From Perkinsus olseni (lineage: Eukaryota > Perkinsozoa > Perkinsida), in the NCBI GenBank assembly GCA_013115125.1, contig JABANN010000562.1:1-21069 (forward strand): a stretch of DNA of 21,069 bases, read 5' to 3'. Numbering within the stretch: position 1 is the first letter of the stretch; each line of letters starts with the position of its first letter. The notes beneath the pieces were generated by a model. That model ran no database searches, had not been told where the DNA came from, and saw only the letters and a list, made by a program, of their open reading frames with translations. Both the position numbers and the translations under genes were made by a program. Below, one piece after another: positions 9,769 to 17,251 of the stretch.

Positions 9769-10918
9769 TGTGGTCCACCAGCCTCAAATCGATGTCGTTT
9801 TATTGCCTAGGGCTTCGGGCTGGCTGCTGTGATGTCTGCCGCAGTTAATTTTTTCTCGCTGACCGCTGTAGTGTTACGGAGAGTATATGAGGGGCCTCCT
9901 CTGCGGGAGGGGACATTCCGGTGGGGAATGTTGCACGCGATAGCCCGCTGTGAGTCGCCGTGACCTATCCCACGCCGTATTCCTGGCTCGCCCAGTTGAT
10001 TGATAGTACTGTCGTAAATGTAGTGTCATTGTTGTATGGATCATTCGCGAGAGTAGTGAGAAGAGTGGTAGGAGACGAAGCCGTCAGTCTGAGATAGACT
10101 CGGATCGGAGTTCACAACACGGAGGCAGGCGGGCACGAGGCTCTTAGACACTGTTACGTATGCTGTCATGAGGACTGCCGTGCACACTAACGCGAGGCTG
10201 CATACTCTTCCAAACACGTTCGCAAGACTAATGAGATCTCTTACGTCGCTACAGCCCAATACCCTCTACCGGGCCTTTATCATTGGAAGCTCCTAATCGC
10301 TCTGTTACGTGCCGTCTTCGAGTCGTCAGCATGACGAAGCTTCGCTGAGTTTCGAAACCATGCCCCTCCCTGCTAGGGTGCCTGAGTGTGCGTCAGATCA
10401 TTCCAAGTTGCAGTGGCGATGGAATTTGCCCTGGGAATACTGAAGGGGCTGACAAGTATGGCATGATTGGTTCAATGACGCGCAACTCTTTCGTAACGCA
10501 AGAGTAGAACCACTGGAGCGAGAATGGACCGTTATGCGTAAAACCGGTGCACAAGGGCGGAAAAGCCTTCTTCGGGAACCGTGATTGATCCACGAACGAT
10601 AGAAGGCATCGAAAGCTAGGCCTGCTACACTCTATCAGAGGAGCTGGACCCCTATGATGCCAGATTAATAATAGTCTCATAGTCTATCTGATGAATCAGT
10701 ACCCGCAGCCTCCATAAGAGAGGCTATTTGCGGTCCATGCTCCATACAGAGATTCGATGGGGAAAGATATAGGCTATCAGGCACTTAGTCTCCGGCAGAG
10801 AAGAGTGGCCCGGAAGCTAAAAAATTGCCCGGAATAGCGGCCGATAGTACTCGGGCTAAAAGTAAACAACTGTCAACAGTCTATCACACGATGTCGGATG
10901 TTTCACGACACGGAGGGC
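9769..10918. other. Intergenic region between aminopeptidase copy 2 and secreted gene B
   Basis: I see no supportable gene. A minus-strand frame at 10041-10259 contains a hydrophobic stretch (VCSLALVCTAVLMTAYVTV) that could be a membrane exon, but it has no ATG and no clear partner exons. The part from about 10490 to 10918 is duplicated at 13640-14041 beside pseudogene C. A short inverted pair (acattcc / ggaatgt) lies near 9914-9932. Confidence 0.4.
10490..10860. repeat. Duplicated 3'-flank block, copy beside gene B
   Basis: Long diverged matches to 13640-13960 include ggtgcaca(a)gggc(g/a)gaaaag, agtctatct(g/a)atgaa and tttgcggtccatg. The two blocks lie at the same distance downstream of paralogues B and C, so they descend from one duplication. 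In the C copy the match stops at about 13650, where the LINE fragment begins. Confidence 0.75.
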
Positions 10919-11710
10919 TTAGACCTTGGTGAGAGCCAGCCGACCTCCTTCCACCTCCACATAAATCGTCCTGTCAGTGGCGGCGACTACTCGTGAGAAA
11001 TCGTCAAACAACACACGTTTGCCTGGGCAGACGTACCTCACTTGGTCACGGAATTGATCCAAAGTACCCCTCCCAGCTGACTCCACAGCATGGTGAAGGT
11101 ACTGAAGACCACGATCGCGACGATGAAGCATGTGGGCGAAGCGGGAAGTGCTACGCCTCCTACACTTGACCAGTACACCACCAGTTCCATTATCGAAAAT
11201 CTTATAACTTATCCTCATGCGGGGGGACACGGGCTCCTTGTACACGTATTCTCCCGGCACCAAATCACGTCCCACTCTTAAGAAGAGGAGCTCTTCGTCG
11301 CCGAGGTTAACGAAAAACTCATCCCCACTAGTGTAGGTAAGAGTGGCCAGATCACCCGGGTTGAAGGGGTCATCATGCTCGAGTACTCCGTTGTCTCGAA
11401 GAAAAGTCTCGATGGACTGGTCCCAATCATCACGTGATATCCCGGATTTCTTGAAGTCGATGGTGTAGGTGAAGCCCTCCTCTTTGCGTAGGGGGTACGG
11501 CCCGAAGGCCTGATCAACACTCGGTGGTATATCGCCTCTCCCATGTCGAGGTCTTGGCACTTCGACCGTCAACTTAACTTCTTTGTCCTCGTTCACATCG
11601 TAATACATATTGAAGAAAGACTCCTCGTAAGCAAACCTGCCAATATCTTGGGCCGTGCTAATGACCAGAGCTTGAGCGAACAGGAGCCAAGTCGAGACGA
11701 AGTTCATCAT
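10919..11710 (-). CDS. Secreted protein of unknown family, copy B
   Basis: This single-exon gene encodes 263 residues, counted from the Met pair that matches copy A. The frame stays open upstream to 11806, adding 32 residues, but starting there would bury the signal peptide. Residues 1-20 (core TWLLFAQALVISTA) form a signal peptide. The body shares FTYTIDF, GEYVYKE, CRRRSTSRF, HRRDRGLQY, RGTLDQF and YVCPGKRV with copy A, including both conserved cysteines. It lacks a short acidic insert seen in copy A near residues 120-130. No enzyme motif is visible. Its position relative to aminopeptidase copy 2 mirrors that of copy A relative to aminopeptidase copy 1. Confidence 0.82.
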   Translation of the reverse strand: MMNFVSTWLLFAQALVISTAQDIGRFAYEESFFNMYYDVNEDKEVKLTVEVPRPRHGRGDIPPSVDQAFGPYPLRKEEGFTYTIDFKKSGISRDDWDQSIETFLRDNGVLEHDDPFNPGDLATLTYTSGDEFFVNLGDEELLFLRVGRDLVPGEYVYKEPVSPRMRISYKIFDNGTGGVLVKCRRRSTSRFAHMLHRRDRGLQYLHHAVESAGRGTLDQFRDQVRYVCPGKRVLFDDFSRVVAATDRTIYVEVEGGRLALTKV

Positions 11711-11852
11711 TGGAGTGGTGGAAGCTGAAGTACAGGAATAATTCATCGAGAAGGAGCCGAACATTAGGGAGGTATTGAGGTCTGCCGATTCAATGTCGAC
11801 TCCCAAGACTATGAAAGTCGATTGGTAGTGAACAAAACTATCAGAATTATGT

Positions 11853-11884
11853 CACGTCACCACGGGACAGAACTGGCGCTCGCC
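11853..11884. repeat. Block E, copy 2
   Basis: This is near-identical to 7493-7524 and lies about 140 bp upstream of gene B. Read on the minus strand, it would again end a frame with a run resembling ERQFCPVVT. Confidence 0.75.
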
Positions 11885-12242
11885 CACCCGCAGCGGCGAC
11901 GGCTACGACGAGGGATGGTTGTTATGGAAGCTTGCACGACAACTCAACGCAGTGCAGGGTCGCTGCAAGGGGGTCGAGGGAGAGGGAACGCTCGCACGCA
12001 CTGCGTTCACAAGCGGCATAGCCCCGAGCTAGATTGGACGAATGTGCCGCACCTCAGTCGGGGCTGGGCCAGACCGTCTGGCTCAGATGCGCGGAAGTTT
12101 GACGGGGCTCCACCGCATGGGGAGGGCGCGGAGGGTGCCATCATGTCTAAAGTCGCCAACCCTACGCCGACCGCGTGGTTTACTGTCTGTATCTCATTCT
12201 CATCACGCACTGATACGGACGAGTTAAAGCTTTGGGCTACAC

Positions 12243-12264
12243 CACTGGAGTCCAGTGACTGGAC
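12243..12264. repeat. Zigzag triplet (word, inverted word, word)
   Basis: The word actgga (12244-12249), g, tccagt (12251-12256), g, actgga (12258-12263). The linking bases complement the outer flanks c (12243) and c (12264). The middle eight bases are therefore the exact reverse complement of the flanked word. All bases fit the scheme. Confidence 0.9.
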
Positions 12265-12295
12265 GAAGTTGTGCTGGATCAGTTGAGATAGACCC

Positions 12296-12465
12296 GGGAT
12301 AGGTGACGCGGCGTAACAGATGTCACACCGGAGATGCACAGCCTGTGCCGCCCAGCCCGAGAGCTGGCTCTGAACCAGGGCCCCTGGTCCAGGAGCCTGT
12401 TTCACACAATGAAATTCATAGGTCGTGTCGGCTGAGGACGCCTTCGAAGTGGAGCTGCTCCACAA
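12296..12465 (-). pseudogene. Block D, copy 1 (gene-family remnant of unknown function)
   Basis: The minus-strand frame reads YEFHCVKQ, then GPGALVQSQLSGW and a cysteine-containing tail. It aligns with the frames at 16111-16374 (CEFIVQRR, RGPLVLTQYSDCG) and 15366-15480 (REPLVLTRLLSC). The similarity shows three related copies of something that was probably coding. I cannot find a full gene structure, and the frame runs on to 12007 without further similarity. Confidence 0.35.
12374..12395. repeat. Zigzag triplet with one mismatch, inside block D copy 1
   Basis: The word ccaggg (12375-12380), c, ccctgg (12382-12387), t, ccagga (12389-12394). The links complement the flanks a (12374) and g (12395). 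The third word differs by one base. The relatives of block D at 15440 and 16160 do not carry this extra inverted word. Confidence 0.75.
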
Positions 12466-12499
12466 CCTCCTGGTCAGCTCTCGGGATCCTCAACTCAAA

Positions 12500-12900
12500 C
12501 ACGTCCTAGCCTGAGGTTGGCACACTCTAGACCGTAACTAAAGCCTGGATAGATGAGCCGCGCATACAACGTCGGTCGCTTGGGCGTTCCACACAGATTG
12601 AAACGTTCCTTAATAACGAGCAATACATGAATTAGTCATCACGTCTTCCTGCTCTAAGGCTTCGACCGACTTCTTCTGCATCTTCCTCCATCCTCGCGGT
12701 CAACGTCCCAGTCGCCAATCCTCCGACGCTTGCTCCCGCTGCTGCTATTTATTTTTTGACAGCAAATATTCAATGGCCTCGTAGAAAACAGAGGCGGGAA
12801 ACCAAAAGTTGTGCCTGCCCGGCACTGCAATAAGCCCCTGCGAGCATCGAGATACTGCATGAGGGCCGAACAAAGTTGATTGAAGGACTTGCGTCGATTT
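12500..12900. other. Stretch with no supportable gene
   Basis: Two minus-strand frames overlap here; one is arginine- and serine-rich (12654-12860), the other acidic. Neither has a domain or neighbour support. The LINE 3' end adjoins its right side. Confidence 0.4.
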
Positions 12901-12904
12901 AAAT

Positions 12905-13655
12905 CAACAATTAGTTTCCTAGCCGTTAGTTCCTAGTTAGTTTCCTAGCCTGCTGCAGGAGCGGACAGGAGAGGAGGTAGTGCCGCGTGTTCCCCACCGG
13001 CGCCCCACAGTCTGGCGAGTTGACCACCCCGCATCTATAGAGATGGGCTGGAATTGGGGCCCTTCCGAACACAACGGCACTGCTAGCTGCCGTGACTTCC
13101 CCGCGGATCCACAAACGAACGTGTGAAGCGCAGTAAAAGAAGTCGTTGACAGAAGTGCCCAGGCTGGCTCTCTTGTCTGACCATCACTTGCGCAGTGACA
13201 GACGGCCAGCTTCTCCTTGATACCGCCGAAGAGTCCTCACACTGATTTCCGTCTCCGCAGAGACTTCCCTTATGGAGGCACCCTTGGCTGCTAGCTCATC
13301 GGCCCGTTCGTTGGCACTGATGGAACTGTGCCCCGGCACCCATCGAAGGGATACCCTACCAGGGATTAAATCCCCGGGAATCCCTCCGAATCAGATAGAT
13401 CTGTCTCGCCTTATCCCACCGGGCCGTGGATGCTCGGGACGACAGCATCTTGAGTACCGCCAGAGAGTCCGTGAAGATCTCCCAGGCCTCGTCACCCGCT
13501 GTCGAGACAATCCAGCGGACTGCTTCCAGAACTAGGAGTTCGCAATCCGTAATAGAAGCGTAGGGGGAGAGCTTCCAGAAATTGGAGTAGACCTCTCCGC
13601 CCTCGCGATAAACGACCATTGCAGCGCCGGTCTTGACGTCCTTGACCACCGGAAT
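12905..13655 (-). mobile_element. 5'-truncated LINE (non-LTR retrotransposon): RNase H and C-terminal zinc-knuckle-like region
   Basis: The minus strand carries the end of a LINE reverse-transcriptase polyprotein. A first frame (13649-13356) has TDCELLVLEAVRW and EIFTDSLAVLKML, matching RNase H with its catalytic E and D. After one frameshift near 13370, a frame open to 12926 carries RWVPGHSSISANERADELA, the His and last Asp of RNase H. It ends with CGAPVGNTRHYLLSC, the Cys-Cys-His-Cys type region common at LINE C-termini. The reverse transcriptase and endonuclease are absent, and the first RNase H motif is poor (KDVKTG), so this is a dead 5'-truncated copy. The left end, at the LINE's 3' side, contains the repeated unit ctaggaaactaa. 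The I/Jockey side of the LINE tree is plausible because an RNase H is present. Confidence 0.87.
12915..12955 (-). repeat. Short repeated unit at the LINE 3' end
   Basis: On the minus strand the unit ggctaggaaactaa occurs twice with a shorter related unit between. Such short repeats, instead of poly(A), end some LINE families. It follows directly after the last LINE codon. Confidence 0.6.
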
Positions 13656-13960
13656 AAGAATAAGCCGCTGTGCCTAACACTGGTGCACAGGGCAGAAAAG
13701 TCTTCTTTGGGGCGAAGTCGATCCACTAAACACAGAAGGTGTTAAAAAGCTACGTTCGGCTTCTTGCTCCTCACCTGAGGAGCTAGAGTCCTATGAGGCC
13801 AGATAAATATATCTAATAGTCTATCTAATGAAGCAGTACCCGCGACCTCCTTCAGTGAGGCTACATATTTGCGGTCCATGTGCCCTATACCGAAATTCGA
13901 TTTCGAATGATTTGAACCATTGGGCGCTCGGTCTCCAGCAGAAAGAATGAGCTGGAAGCC
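13640..13960. repeat. Duplicated 3'-flank block, copy beside pseudogene C
   Basis: This is the partner of 10490-10860. Similarity ends at about 13650, at the LINE boundary, so the LINE either inserted into this block or was brought next to it by rearrangement. Confidence 0.7.
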
Positions 13961-14041
13961 TAAGAGGCTTGCCCAAGCTGCAGGTACTGTTCAGAAGGGA
14001 AATATCCCTCGATCTAGCGTCTCTTATACGGATTGCTTAGA

Positions 14042-14880
14042 CCTTAGTGAGAGCCAGGAGACCTCAGCCAGACGCCACGTAGATCGTCTTCGCGGTGGCG
14101 ACGACTACTCGCGAAAAGTCTTCGAGTTCCGGATGTTTGCCACGACACGCGTCCTTAACTTGCTTGAGGAATTGAGCCAACGTACCGTGTCCAACCGGCT
14201 CCATAGCATGGTGAAGGTATTGAAAACCACGATCGCGACGAGAAAGCTTGTGGGGGAAGCGGGTAGTGCTACGCCTTCTACACCTAACCCGTATGCCAAC
14301 GACTCCATTTTCGTAAAACTTATAACTTATTCTCATGAAGGGTGCCACAGTCTCCTTGTATATATATTCACCCGGCAACAACTCGCGTCCCACCCTCATG
14401 CAGAGAAGCTCTTCCTCGCCCAAGTTGACAAAAAAATCATCACCGCTTGTGTAGTGGAGAGTGGCTAGAGGAGGGGGCTGGTCACGTTCGTGGTCGAAGG
14501 GTTCTTCAAGGTCGAGTACTCCGACGCTTCGGAGGAAGTTCTCGACGGAGTCGTGCCAATCATCACTCGTTATGCCGGAGTGCTCGAAGTCGATGGTGTA
14601 AATGAAATTCTCTACTTTACGTAGGGGGTAAGGCCCGAGGTTGCGATGGCCAGCAGCCGGTACGTCGCCCCTACCTCCTCTAACAAGCCGAGGTTCGCGG
14701 ACTTCGACCGTCAATGTAACTTAATGGTTCTCGTTGATGTCGTAATACATGTTCAAGAGGGAGTCCTCGTAACTTACGAGGACTCCCTTACGAGTCGTGA
14801 GCAAACCTGCCAGCATCTTGGGCCTTGCTTATGACCAGAGCTGAAGCGAACAGGAGCCAAGTCGGGACGGAGTTTACCAT
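14042..14880 (-). pseudogene. Secreted protein family, copy C, broken
   Basis: The minus strand begins with a recognisable signal peptide (MVNSVPTWLLFASALVIS) at 14880. It goes on through FTYTIDF-like, GEYIYKE, CRRRSTTRF, SRRDRGFQYLHH and HGTLAQF motifs. Near codon 33 an inserted palindrome (14758-14788) introduces a stop (tcg taa). A second in-frame TAA follows just before the TLTVEV segment. The C-terminus is out of frame relative to A and B, so GGRLALTKV is lost. The body from 14714 to 14064 is still open, so inactivation is probably fairly recent. The second conserved cysteine remains, in DACRGK. Its aminopeptidase partner is absent. Confidence 0.83.
14758..14788. repeat. Perfect palindrome, 15-bp arms, 1-nt centre, inserted in pseudogene C
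   Basis: The arm agggagtcctcgtaa (14758-14772), centre c (14773), then its exact reverse complement (14774-14788). Copy B has only the single arm followed by gcaaacctg. Copy C regains that junction after about 28 extra bases, the last part a decayed third copy of the arm. The centre base complements the g that follows the arm in copy B, as the zigzag scheme predicts. Confidence 0.88.
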
Positions 14881-14993
14881 TTTGATGACGGAGGGGCCTT
14901 CGAGGAAACTCAAGTGCGAGAATGCCCCATCAAGGAGGAACCAATCATCGGCACGGAGTTGAGATTTGAAGATGACAGCACATTCCCGAGATC

Positions 14994-15015
14994 ATGAACG
15001 GCGTTCATTGAACGC
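14994..15015. repeat. Zigzag triplet upstream of pseudogene C
   Basis: The word tgaacg (14995-15000), g, cgttca (15002-15007), t, tgaacg (15009-15014), with flanks a and c. All linking bases complement the flanks. The same place upstream of copy A (about 7191-7198) has only one copy of the word. Confidence 0.9.
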
Positions 15016-15056
15016 TGACCAGTAATGAGCGAAGCTACTGGAGCTTAGCTGCATGT

Positions 15057-15088
15057 CACGTCACCAGGGATCGGTTCTGGCACTCGCC
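15057..15088. repeat. Block E, copy 3
   Basis: This diverged copy of 7493-7524 lies about 180 bp upstream of pseudogene C. Confidence 0.65.
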
Positions 15089-15224
15089 AACTCCCGCCAC
15101 GCTAAGCTATGGCAAGGGATGAATTGGTAATAGCAACTTGCTATAAAAGGTTACAACACAACGCGGTGTAGTTGCGGAGCGCCGAAGTAGTTTAGATCTT
15201 GTGAATATCTCCTGAGGCATTACA

Positions 15225-15246
15225 GAGCCTTCAAGGCTCAGCCTTG
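15225..15246. repeat. Zigzag triplet
   Basis: The word agcctt (15226-15231), c, aaggct (15233-15238), c, agcctt (15240-15245), with flanks g and g. All positions fit. The related sequence near 15993-16012 has the same length here with several differences, so the insertion predates that local duplication. Confidence 0.9.
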
Positions 15247-15365
15247 CACCAATCATACATCGGGTATGTGCCACATACTATGTAAGCGAGACCATGGCTC
15301 GGCCCGAGCGACGCATGCGTGCCCACAGTTCAACGCAAGCACGTAAAGCGCTCAAACGGCCCAGG

Positions 15366-15660
15366 ATCAGGGACTCCCGGTAACACAGGTGACGCCGTCA
15401 TCGTGACTTTGCATCACAGCAACACAACTCAAAAGCCGGGTTAGTACCAGGGGCTCTCTTTCATCCTGTGAAATCGTAGGCATGGAGGGCTGGAAGGGAG
15501 TGAGGATGCAGATCCTCGATTTAGAGGTTAACTCGAGCCATATACATTCGCGCTTGAATTTGGAGAAGTGACTATGGAGACGGGTACGTTGGTGTGTGTG
15601 AGTTTCTAGTCCAACGCCGAGAACCGAGAGGGGTGCACTACTCACATCGGTGTCGGACCG
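15366..15660. pseudogene. Block D, copy 2, rearranged by inversion
   Basis: The C-terminal part of block D (REPLVLTRLLSC) lies on the minus strand at 15366-15480. The part matching CEFIVQRR and DPRGV of copy 3 lies on the plus strand at about 15591-15640. In copy 3 both parts are on the minus strand in one frame. Copy 2 has therefore been split by an inversion and is unlikely to be functional. The long minus frame from 15837 mixes both parts. Confidence 0.45.
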
Positions 15661-15671
15661 ACACTGTCGGT
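15650..15671. repeat. Zigzag triplet
   Basis: The word tgtcgg (15651-15656), a, ccgaca (15658-15663), c, tgtcgg (15665-15670), with flanks g and t. All positions fit. A simple palindrome with 7-bp arms and centre c lies nearby at 15741-15755. Confidence 0.9.
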
Positions 15672-15882
15672 ATGCCCCAAACGCCCAGAACGGTGTATTC
15701 CCAGACCTCTTCAGTTCTCGAAAAGCTGATAACGAGTAGACCCCCGACTCGGGGGACGACCATGTCACGTTCGTCAATCGGGGATCTCGGGAACGTCGGA
15801 GATGCCGACGATATGGTGAGATGAGTGCCAGAAGCAATGAACAAGACTAATGGGCTTGCCTCGAGGGTGACGTGACGTGGCT

Positions 15883-15915
15883 CACGTCACGAATAGACAG
15901 AACGAAGCGCTCGCC
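15883..15915. repeat. Block E, copy 4 (decayed), overlapping an inverted repeat
   Basis: It keeps cacgtcac and gcgctcgcc at its ends. The inverted repeat cgtgacgtg / cacgtcacg (15871-15891, 3-nt gap) overlaps its left end. Confidence 0.5.
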
Positions 15916-16110
15916 AACTCGCGCAAGCGACAAGAAAGGGGCCGTCAAGTCTCAAATTCAATGACCGACTGCTAGGCCTAATTGGCACAAGCAGAGCCTC
16001 CTAGGGCTCATCCGTTTGGTGCACGAACGCGAGGTGGCAATGGATCAACCGGAGCTAAGCACGCGTGCCAGCATATCGGGCGAGCGCAGTAACCGCTCAA
16101 GCTGTCGAGG

Positions 16111-16374
16111 CTAGGTGACGCCCCATGACACGTGCACAATCCATGCCCCGCAGTCCGAGTACTGGGTCAGAACCAAGGGGCCTCTTGTATAGGTACGATA
16201 CAGGTACAGGACACCTCTAGGGTCACCCCAGTGGGGTGAGTGAAAGCTGGTGCAGTGCCCAGTGGTACAGCTTGACAACCGGCGTTGGACTATAAACTCA
16301 CACACACCGCTTGACAATGTACGAGCAGTGTACAATGCAGATGTGTCGTCATACAGCATCAATCTTGTACTCAA
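16111..16374 (-). CDS. Block D, copy 3: possible small gene
   Basis: This open frame encodes 87 residues from 16374 and is the most intact member of the D family. Motifs shared with the other copies are CEFIVQRR, DPRGV, RGPLVLTQ and a tail with several cysteines. No signal peptide or known domain is visible. A perfect palindrome with 8-bp arms (16223-16239) lies within the frame. It may be one exon of a larger gene. I do not recognise the function. Confidence 0.35.
   Translation of the reverse strand: MSTRLMLYDDTSALYTARTLSSGVCEFIVQRRLSSCTTGHCTSFHSPHWGDPRGVLYLYRTYTRGPLVLTQYSDCGAWIVHVSWGVT
16223..16239. repeat. Perfect palindrome, 8-bp arms, 1-nt centre
   Basis: tcacccca, g, tggggtga. No third copy follows, so it is a simple palindrome and not a zigzag triplet. 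It lies inside the D copy 3 frame. Confidence 0.85.
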
Positions 16375-16593
16375 CGCAATCCTACAAACCGGTTCTGTCT
16401 TTCGTGAAGTCGTACAGTTGCAAGTAATGCTGGTCTATTCTGTACAGTGAAGTTCCGTCTCGAGCCAATTCGAACGTTTAATTCCGTAAAGTGCCATTCA
16501 TTGCAGTTTCAAGGCGTTTGAGTTACAGTGTAACAAAGATGTACTTTAGGCTATAGCTTCGTATAGGTGAGAAGCAGTGTAGTGAACTCCCTC

Positions 16594-16615
16594 CCACATG
16601 CCATGTGGCGCATGG
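16594..16615. repeat. Zigzag triplet with one mismatch
   Basis: The word cacatg (16595-16600), c, catgtg (16602-16607), g, cgcatg (16609-16614). The links complement the flanks c and g. The third word differs at one base. Confidence 0.75.
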
Positions 16616-16621
16616 GTACCA

Positions 16622-16989
16622 TTATTTGTGACGTTCTTGTGAAATTCTCTGAGCTGATTCGAGCATCAGATCAGCTGTAGTGTCCAGATCGATCCCCAGG
16701 ATTGGCGGTTCCAAAGCCGAGGACCTACCTAGGATTCCTAGGCTGGGAAAGCTAATTTCGTCGCTTCAACGAGGATGTTGATGACCCTACGCTTCAAACT
16801 CGAAGGGTCTAACTCGACCTTCTCATGACTTGATAGGATTGAAACTTCAAGGCTGGGCAAGTTGTACTTATGTTATGCGAAAGACCTGCTTCCTCGAGGA
16901 CCTCACGCGCAGCTCTCAGTTCCAGGGTCATGGGGAGACGTAAGGATATCGACAATTATCTCCACGCCGACTGAATATGTCCTTCTCAT
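16622..16989 (-). CDS. Short spliced gene of unknown function (5' end uncertain)
   Basis: I infer minus-strand exons 16989-16907, 16852-16791 and 16737-16622 joined by GT-AG introns of 54 and 53 nt in consistent phases, giving at least 86 residues. The product reads MRRTYSVGVEIIVDIL, then CALEVSILSSHEKVELDPSS, then a C-terminal stretch with LEPPILGIDLDTTADLMLES and the end SQERHK. The frame is open upstream to 17154, so the start may lie further 5'. The acceptor of the second intron sits inside the zigzag triplet at 16728-16749. If that intron is not real, the triplet breaks the frame and the gene is a pseudogene; dropping 14 bases there would keep the frame. No domain recognised. Confidence 0.45.
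16728..16749. repeat. Zigzag triplet with one mismatch, at a predicted splice acceptor
   Basis: The word ctagga (16729-16734), t, tcctag (16736-16741), g, ctggga (16743-16748). The links complement the flanks c and a. On the minus strand it supplies the AG (16739-16738) used as acceptor in the predicted gene at 16622-16989. Confidence 0.75.
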
Positions 16990-17114
16990 ATATACACTGA
17001 GAACTGCTGCCCGAGTCACTCGAGCCGAGTGCTCTGCGGCAGGCTCCGCTGCTTGCCCCAAGTCGTTGTTCAACGATTGAAAGGGAGAAAGTCTTCCCCA
17101 CGCAGCAACAACGT

Positions 17115-17136
17115 AAAGAGGTCCTCTTCGAGAGGC
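17115..17136. repeat. Zigzag triplet, decayed
   Basis: The word aagagg (17116-17121), t, cctctt (17123-17128), c, gagagg (17130-17135). The third word has one mismatch, and the links no longer complement both flanks. It fits less well than the others. Confidence 0.55.
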
Positions 17137-17251
17137 CCTGGTGAAGCTAGCCAAGCCTGATTGGTCTCAGCTCAGCCGGTCCAGATGACTTCGCAGGGTA
17201 ACTCAACATCATACTAATATGACACGCCGATCACCCATCCATGACAGACGA

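Noticed and set aside
12243-15671. Zigzag triplets as a CRISPR-like or satellite array
   Set aside because: The words differ at every locus and the spacing is irregular. There is no repeat-spacer structure, only a shared geometry.
16881-16907. A minus-strand REVLEEAGL run resembling a Nudix box
   Set aside because: The upstream G and E of the Nudix box are missing and an in-frame stop lies close by. A GTGAGG donor starts at 16906, and splicing to 16852 gives a better frame in which this stretch is intron.
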